58,313 bases of DNA, taken from assembly GCA_945871445.1 (NCBI GenBank), contig CAMBWI010000007.1, positions 1-58,313 of the forward strand, given 5' to 3'. A model generated the notes under the pieces. That model was not told where the DNA came from. It searched no databases and saw only the letters and a list, made by a program, of their open reading frames with translations. A program made the translations under genes and the position numbers. Positions 54,060 to 58,313 of this stretch are shown here, one piece after another. This stretch comes from Singulisphaera sp. GP187. Lineage in GTDB: Bacteria > Planctomycetota > Phycisphaerae > Phycisphaerales > SM1A02. Each line of letters begins with the position of its first letter. Within the stretch, counting starts at the first letter, position 1.

Positions 54060-55319
54060 ATGGGGGACGATCTTCTCGCGCTTCTCAAGCAAGCAGATCC
54101 AGATGTCTCGCGCATTCTTGCCAGCGAGCGCGACCGTCAAGAGACAACTCTCGAACTGATCGCCAGCGAAAATCATGTCAGCAATGCAGTGATGCACGCG
54201 GCAGGATCGTGGATGACCAACAAATACGCAGAGGGATATCCCGGCAAGCGTTACTACGGCGGTTGCGAGTTTCACGATCAAATCGAAAATCTCGCCCGCG
54301 ATCGCGCAAAGAAACTCTTTGGATGCAACTTCGCCAATGTTCAACCGCACTGCGGAGCGAACGCAAACATTGCGGCGTTCATGGCAGTTCTCAATCCGGG
54401 CGACACTGTTCTCAGTCTGCCGATCAAGGAAGGTGGTCATCTCAGCCACGGTTTGAAGGTCAACTTCAGCGGAACTTTTTATCAAATTGTGGATTATGTT
54501 CTTGATCCCAAATCCGAGATGCTGGATTATGACCAGATCGAGCGTTTGGCTTTGGCGCACAAGCCAAAGTTGATCATCTGCGGATATTCGGCATATTCAC
54601 GAGTCATCGACTTTGCTCGCTTTCGTGCAATTGCAGACAAAGTTGGAGCACTCTTGATGGCGGACATCGCACACATCGCAGGACTCTGCGCAACGGGAGT
54701 GCATCCGTCGCCGTTTCCTCACGCGCATCTCGTTACGACTACAACGCATAAAACATTGCGCGGGCCTCGTGGCGGATTGATCATGACCAATGATGCAGAC
54801 ATCGCAACAAAGATTGATCGCAAAGTTTTTCCAGGAGTGCAAGGCGGTCCGCTGATGCACATTATTGCTGCAAAAGCCCTTGCTTTCGGCGAAGCTTTGC
54901 AACCATCGTTCAAAACTTATTGTCAGCAGGTTGTGAAGAATGCGCAGGCACTTGCTGCGGATTTGCAGAGCCGTGGATATCGGTTGTGCTCTGGCGGAAC
55001 GGATAATCATCTCATGCTCTTGGACCTTCGTCCTCGCGATGCAGAACTAACCGGCGCTGATGCAGAGAAATGGCTCGAGACGGCTGGCATCATTTGCAAC
55101 AAGAATGGAATTCCAAATGATCCTCGTTCGCCCGTCTTGACGAGCGGATTGCGGCTTGGAACTCCAGCGCTCACGACGCGCGGACTTGGCGAAGGCGATA
55201 TGAAGCGCGTCGGAGAATGGCTCGACCGTGTGATGGGATCGAAGGGTGACGCTGCGGTATGCGCAAAGGTCCGCGAAGAAATTCGCGGATTCTGCAAGGG
55301 ATATCCGCTTCCGCACTGA
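54060..55319 (+). CDS. glyA: Serine hydroxymethyltransferase
   Basis: Interconverts serine and glycine with THF, supplying one-carbon units to folD and purC. PLP lysine is in [14 protein letters not shown] (about residue 238 from this start), and N-terminal family motifs [11 protein letters not shown] and [15 protein letters not shown] are intact. From ATG 54060 the protein is 419 residues, the normal length; an ATG at 54009 would add 17. Followed after ten bases by a 10-bp tandem array. Divergent from the MGMT-like gene. Confidence 0.97.
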   Translation: MGDDLLALLKQADPDVSRILASERDRQETTLELIASENHVSNAVMHAAGSWMTNKYAEGYPGKRYYGGCEFHDQIENLARDRAKKLFGCNFANVQPHCGANANIAAFMAVLNPGDTVLSLPIKEGGHLSHGLKVNFSGTFYQIVDYVLDPKSEMLDYDQIERLALAHKPKLIICGYSAYSRVIDFARFRAIADKVGALLMADIAHIAGLCATGVHPSPFPHAHLVTTTTHKTLRGPRGGLIMTNDADIATKIDRKVFPGVQGGPLMHIIAAKALAFGEALQPSFKTYCQQVVKNAQALAADLQSRGYRLCSGGTDNHLMLLDLRPRDAELTGADAEKWLETAGIICNKNGIPNDPRSPVLTSGLRLGTPALTTRGLGEGDMKRVGEWLDRVMGSKGDAAVCAKVREEIRGFCKGYPLPH

Positions 55320-55328
55320 AAAATAGTG

Positions 55329-55372
55329 GCGCACTTTGGCGCACTTTGGTGCACTTTGGCGCACTTTGGCGC
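55329..55372. repeat. 10-bp tandem repeat at the 3' end of glyA
   Basis: GCGCACTTTG (one unit GTGCACTTTG) repeats every 10 bp from 55329 for about 4.4 units, starting ten bases after the glyA stop and ending 17 bases before the efp stop. Confidence 0.95.
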
Positions 55373-55389
55373 ACGATTCTCAGATGACT

Positions 55390-55944
55390 TTACGCTCTGC
55401 TTGCGTATGAACCGTCTGTCGTGTTGATTCGAATCATTTCGCCGATCGTAATGAATGGAGGCACGCGGGTCTTCAATCCCGTTTCGCAGGTTGCTTCTTT
55501 CAGTTGGTTTGTTGCAGTCGCACCTTTGATGCCTGGAGCAGTATCGGTCACTTGCAACTCCACAATATTCGGTAACTCGATCGAGATCGGTCGACCATCG
55601 CACCATAAGACAACCAGTTCAGTATTTGGCTTTGCATACAAAGCCATATCGCCTACAACTTTTTCATCGAATTCACTTTGTTCGTAATTGGCCGAATCCA
55701 TAAATACAAAGTTCTTTCCGTTGGCATACAGATATTCCATCGGGCGACGATCGAGTTCGACTTGCTCGACATTCTCGCCAGAGCGCAGTCGCTTCTCCAG
55801 AAGCGTTCCCTTTTCGATGTCCTGAATCTTGATCTGAACAAATGCTCGCAGATTGCCAGGAGTGACATGTGTGTACTCGGTGACTTTGTACATACGGCCG
55901 TCAAGTTTGATTGCGATGCCAGGTCGAATGTCGTTGGAATTCAT
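55390..55944 (-). CDS. efp: Elongation factor P
   Basis: EF-P rescues ribosomes stalled on polyproline. The three-domain protein is 184 residues, typical. In the first domain the loop that carries the modified residue reads HVTPGNLRAFV: the position of E. coli Lys34 is Asn31, with Arg33 two positions on, so neither the EpmA lysine nor the EarP-type arginine site is standard. Domains II and III are conserved (VELQVTDTAPGIKG, TRVPPFITIGEMIRI). Shine-Dalgarno AAAGGAC lies eight bases before ATG. A candidate small RNA or attenuator lies 150-275 bp upstream. Confidence 0.96.
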   Translation of the reverse strand: MNSNDIRPGIAIKLDGRMYKVTEYTHVTPGNLRAFVQIKIQDIEKGTLLEKRLRSGENVEQVELDRRPMEYLYANGKNFVFMDSANYEQSEFDEKVVGDMALYAKPNTELVVLWCDGRPISIELPNIVELQVTDTAPGIKGATATNQLKEATCETGLKTRVPPFITIGEMIRINTTDGSYASRA

Positions 55945-56097
55945 GTTGTGGTCCTTTGGGGAGAACGGGCGATCATAGCCAAGAGTGCATTATTCACTTG
56001 GCAGTCACTCTCGCGAGGTGCATTGGCAGGCGCACTGGCAGGGGCAGTTCAGTTTGAAAAAAGGTTAAAAAGTTAGGAAGATATGGGTGAAAAATAG

Positions 56098-56128
56098 AAA
56101 AAAAACCCCCGAGCACAAGGCTCGGGGG
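56098..56128 (-). terminator. Strong intrinsic terminator, minus strand
   Basis: A perfect 9-bp stem CCCCCGAGC (56106-56114)/GCTCGGGGG (56120-56128) with a five-base loop; the minus strand continues with eight T residues (A tract 56098-56105). No protein gene is encoded on this strand between here and prfA at 58020. Confidence 0.93.
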
Positions 56129-56221
56129 CGGAGGGAGGGAAAAGGGCGTAGTTGATGAGTCGCTTGCAATTTGAAGGAAATTCTTCAAATTGCACAACAA
56201 CTCATGCGGACTCTCATCCGC
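56098..56221 (-). ncRNA. Candidate small RNA (or efp leader attenuator)
   Basis: On the minus strand a promoter (-35 TTTACA, -10 TATGTT) predicts a start at G 56221. The first bases form a hairpin GCGGA-TGAGAG-TCCGC (56221-56206). Next comes an 11-bp perfect stem GCAATTTGAAG/CTTCAAATTGC (56166-56193) extended after an internal loop by ATGAGT/ACTCAT (56155-56160, 56200-56205). A single-stranded C/U tract containing CCCTCCCTCC (about 56129-56148) follows, then a strong terminator. No ORF is present. The nearest minus gene is efp, start 55944, so a terminated efp leader is the alternative. Confidence 0.62.
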
Positions 56222-56227
56222 AATAGG

Positions 56228-56255
56228 AACATAACTCAGATTTCAGGTTTGTAAA
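56228..56255 (-). promoter_or_regulatory. Candidate sigma70-type promoter of the small RNA
   Basis: Minus strand: TTTACA at 56255-56250, 16-bp spacer, TATGTT at 56233-56228; a start seven bases on falls at G 56221, exactly the first base of a hairpin. Confidence 0.55.
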
Positions 56256-56296
56256 ATTTTGTTTGGAAAATTTCCAAATTATTTTTGTGAGGGTCA

Positions 56297-57547
56297 ATGA
56301 CGGCTTTGCGCCGAATGATTAGATATTCTCCACTATCCTTGGATTCAATTATGCAGGCTAAAAGCAGTTATCGGAATATGTTCAATGTCCATCCAACGCA
56401 CTTTTTGAGATCAATCTCTGCTGTTTTTATGGTCATTTTGGCAAATTATGCGCTTGCGCAAGACCCTGTGCAAACCCAGGATCCGCCCGCATTAGCCCCT
56501 ACGAAAGATCCATCGCCTGCGGCCGATCCGTCGCTCGAAGGGACCAAACCTACCCCCAGAACCGCTCCCGCAAGGCGCCCTACGCCGCCAGCGCGCCCCG
56601 ATGCTGTTCAATCTCGCGCAATCGCAGATTTTCCACCCTTGGTCTGTGAGCCAGCAGCTGTCGATTTCGGTTTTCTACTACCCAACACGCCTGGAGAGGG
56701 CGTTGTGCTTCTTCGTAACACCGGCGATAAACCACTCACCATCAATTTGGTTCAGCCTTCTTGCAAATGCACCACAATCTCAGATCTCGTTGGCAAGCAG
56801 ATTCCGCCTGGTGGAAGTGTGGAACTCCAGATCAAACTTGATGGTGCGCCTGCGATGGGAGTTCGTCGCTCATCTGTCAAAGTGATGGTCGATGGATATG
56901 GTCGTGCGCTTGATGTGGCTGTGAAGGGTGAGGTCAGTCTTCCCGTGCGAATCGTGCCGCCGTACATCAACACGATCGAGCAGAAAAATATGACGGGTCG
57001 TCTCATCATTGAATCCACAAACAAGAAGCCATTTCGCATTTTGTCTTCGCAGGGTGGTCCGATTTCGATTCAAGGATTCGATGAAGCACAGGACGAACCG
57101 CGTAGTTCATATGTGGTGCGTTATGACTTGACGGGATTCAGCACCGACCTGCCGTCGTACATTTTCTTCGAGACTGATGTGGTTGGAGCAGGTGTTGTTG
57201 ATGTGCGAGTTCGTCAAATGTATAAGCCAAAGAGACTAAATATCCAAGTAAACGATATTCGCAGTAATGTCGGTTTGATTCCATCTGGAACTTCCAAGGA
57301 AGCACTCTTTACATTTACCGATCCTGAAATTGTTATTGAATCTGTCGCCACAACCAGTACTGATGCAACGGTTTCGCTCGCACGAACAGAACCTACAAAG
57401 GTGGGCGACACCAACGCATTCGTCACGGTCACGCCTCGTGATGGATTCACTGGCATTCTTTTATTGCCTGTCACATTCAAGACTGCAACGCAATCTGAAG
57501 ATTTCCAAATCATCGCAAATGTGCGACCAGCACAAAAATCACAATGA
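56297..57547 (+). CDS. Exported DUF1573 domain protein
   Basis: A secreted protein with a signal peptide ending ANYALAQD, a Pro/Ala/Thr-rich linker, and a DUF1573 (Ig-like) domain at about residues 115-215. The domain includes VDFGFLLPNTPGEGVVLLRNTG and the family SCKCTT motif. The remaining C-terminal ~200 residues are further beta-sandwich. The start at 56297 has a close GAGGG upstream; ATG 56351 or 56378 would place the signal peptide nearer the N-terminus and may be correct. Function of DUF1573 proteins is unknown; they are common in Bacteroidetes and planctomycetes. Coupled to the next gene by a four-base overlap. Confidence 0.85.
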   Translation: MTALRRMIRYSPLSLDSIMQAKSSYRNMFNVHPTHFLRSISAVFMVILANYALAQDPVQTQDPPALAPTKDPSPAADPSLEGTKPTPRTAPARRPTPPARPDAVQSRAIADFPPLVCEPAAVDFGFLLPNTPGEGVVLLRNTGDKPLTINLVQPSCKCTTISDLVGKQIPPGGSVELQIKLDGAPAMGVRRSSVKVMVDGYGRALDVAVKGEVSLPVRIVPPYINTIEQKNMTGRLIIESTNKKPFRILSSQGGPISIQGFDEAQDEPRSSYVVRYDLTGFSTDLPSYIFFETDVVGAGVVDVRVRQMYKPKRLNIQVNDIRSNVGLIPSGTSKEALFTFTDPEIVIESVATTSTDATVSLARTEPTKVGDTNAFVTVTPRDGFTGILLLPVTFKTATQSEDFQIIANVRPAQKSQ

Positions 57548-58032
57548 AAAAAAGCGCGACCTCAAAATCAAAGCCGGCGAAATCACAGCCGACAATCACT
57601 CTCTCGCTTGTCGTTGGTTCCCATCCTTGCGCAGAACAAGATGATCGCCCAACCGTCTCTCGTCTGCAAATTGAAGTAGATCGAGCGATCAGTGAACTTG
57701 TCAATCAGCAGGAGTATCTTGGTCCGCCACTGCGATCGCAGATTCTCACCGATCTCTGGTTTCTCAATGACGCTTCGCTTGTCGCAGCTCCAGCAATCGC
57801 CCTCGGAACCGTCAGCACAAATGCGGCCGTCGCACACTTTGCACTGCGATTGCCGCAGGCGATGGTTGTTGATGGCGGATTCGAGATTCTCTTGGACCGT
57901 TCAGCGGGAGACCACAGAGTCTGCCTGCGCGGAATCGACGGAAAATCAACAGCATCCGCAGTTGATTCTTTCGTCAAGAAATTTCTGCAAGAGTGGATCG
58001 AATCTGTGGCGATGGCATTTCAGAGTTGCTGA
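57544..58032 (+). CDS. Hypothetical cytoplasmic protein
   Basis: I do not recognise the family. A 162-residue protein with a Lys/Ser-rich N-terminus (KKSATSKSKPAKSQ), no signal or transmembrane helix, and a predicted mixed alpha/beta body; SLVVGSHPCAEQDD and HFALRLPQAMVVDGG are the most distinctive segments. Translationally coupled to the DUF1573 gene and overlapping the end of convergent prfA by 13 bases. Confidence 0.7.
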   Translation: MKKSATSKSKPAKSQPTITLSLVVGSHPCAEQDDRPTVSRLQIEVDRAISELVNQQEYLGPPLRSQILTDLWFLNDASLVAAPAIALGTVSTNAAVAHFALRLPQAMVVDGGFEILLDRSAGDHRVCLRGIDGKSTASAVDSFVKKFLQEWIESVAMAFQSC

Positions 58033-58313
58033 ATGCGATCCGCGACATCTTTTAAAGCAAGGGCGTCAAGCAGTCCCTGCATCCGGCCCGCAAGTATTTC
58101 CGTCAGATTGAAACTTTCATCGATGCGGTGATCGACTGCGACATTTTCCTTCGCTCGGTATGTGCGGATTTTTTCTGCACGGCTTCCAGATCCGATCATC
58201 GCACTTCGCTGATCTGCGCGGCGCGCATTCGCTTCGGCTTGACGGCGTTCATAGACTCGAGCGCGCAAAAGTCGCCACGCTTTTTCTCGGTTCTGCAATT
58301 GACTGCGCGTCTC
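58020..58313 (-). CDS. prfA: Peptide chain release factor 1, C-terminal part (cut by window edge)
   Basis: About 97 residues of the RF1 C-terminus: KAWRLLRARVYERRQAEANA, GSGSRAEKIRTY, and VAVDHRIDESFNLTEILAG, which are RF1- rather than RF2-like (RF2 has KDHRTG). The GGQ and PxT motifs would lie beyond the right edge. RF1 terminates at UAA and UAG. Convergent with the unknown protein gene. Confidence 0.9.
   Translation of the reverse strand, partial: ETRSQLQNREKAWRLLRARVYERRQAEANARRADQRSAMIGSGSRAEKIRTYRAKENVAVDHRIDESFNLTEILAGRMQGLLDALALKDVADRIQQL

Overview
The window looks like chromosome from a compact, mid-GC member of the Planctomycetota, possibly a Phycisphaerae-like lineage. The best evidence is a DUF1501 protein next to a 1.2-kresidue PSCyt1/DUF1549/DUF1553 cytochrome protein, a pair essentially restricted to planctomycetes and relatives. 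Supporting signs are an EF-P with a PGNLRA loop and many short tail-to-head operons with 4-base stop/start overlaps. The phylum is an inference from gene content; no rRNA or marker phylogeny was available. I see no phage, integrase, transposase, CRISPR array or restriction island.

Layout. 1-450: tail of a CDS, a strong terminator and copy 1 of a dispersed repeat. 450-7334 (minus): four-gene operon of flavin reductase, amidohydrolase, PSCyt1/DUF1549/DUF1553 protein and DUF1501 protein. 7500-8723 (plus): mraZ outside any division cluster with an MraZ operator inside its promoter, then a folded GGA-rich non-coding stretch ending in a strong terminator, then csrA with a GGA-rich leader. 8735-16912: a 19-bp tandem array, a NifU-like gene, then a six-gene plus-strand operon (lipoprotein, dapF, M20 peptidase, class III aminotransferase, astA-like, astD-like) that looks like a succinyl-amino-acid catabolic module. 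16939-30103: folE, an AsmA-like protein, repeat copy 2, an S9 peptidase, hutG, a ROK kinase, a D-amino-acid dehydrogenase, an oxidoreductase, a TlpA-like thioredoxin, folD, purC, a GH10-fold protein lacking its catalytic acids, and a ComEA-like protein. 30115-38721: mfd, a membrane protein, a TSCPD (NrdJ-tail) protein, rplI with a 15-bp-repeat tail, cystathionine beta-synthase, rsmJ-rsmE and tRNA-Ala(UGC). 38811-39071: repeat copy 3 flanked by 13-bp repeats. 39161-51385: SH3 protein, TolC-like protein, tsaC/sua5, hutH-hutU, and a membrane protein/PfkB kinase/DPP4-like peptidase/murQ operon. 51499-58313: HU-like protein, ugd plus an MGMT-like protein, glyA, efp, a candidate small RNA, a DUF1573 protein, an unknown protein and the 3' part of prfA at the window edge.

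How it fits together. Histidine degradation (hutH, hutU, hutG; hutI not seen), succinylated amino-acid breakdown, D-amino-acid oxidation and peptidases point to protein and amino-acid use. dapF, murQ, mraZ and ugd concern wall and envelope precursors; folE, folD, glyA and purC are one-carbon and purine genes.

The least explained signals are non-coding: a CsrA-type GGA-rich RNA upstream of csrA (8042-8288), a small RNA or efp attenuator with its own promoter and terminator (56098-56255), a three-copy palindromic repeat family, and short tandem arrays of unrelated unit length at the 3' ends of several genes.
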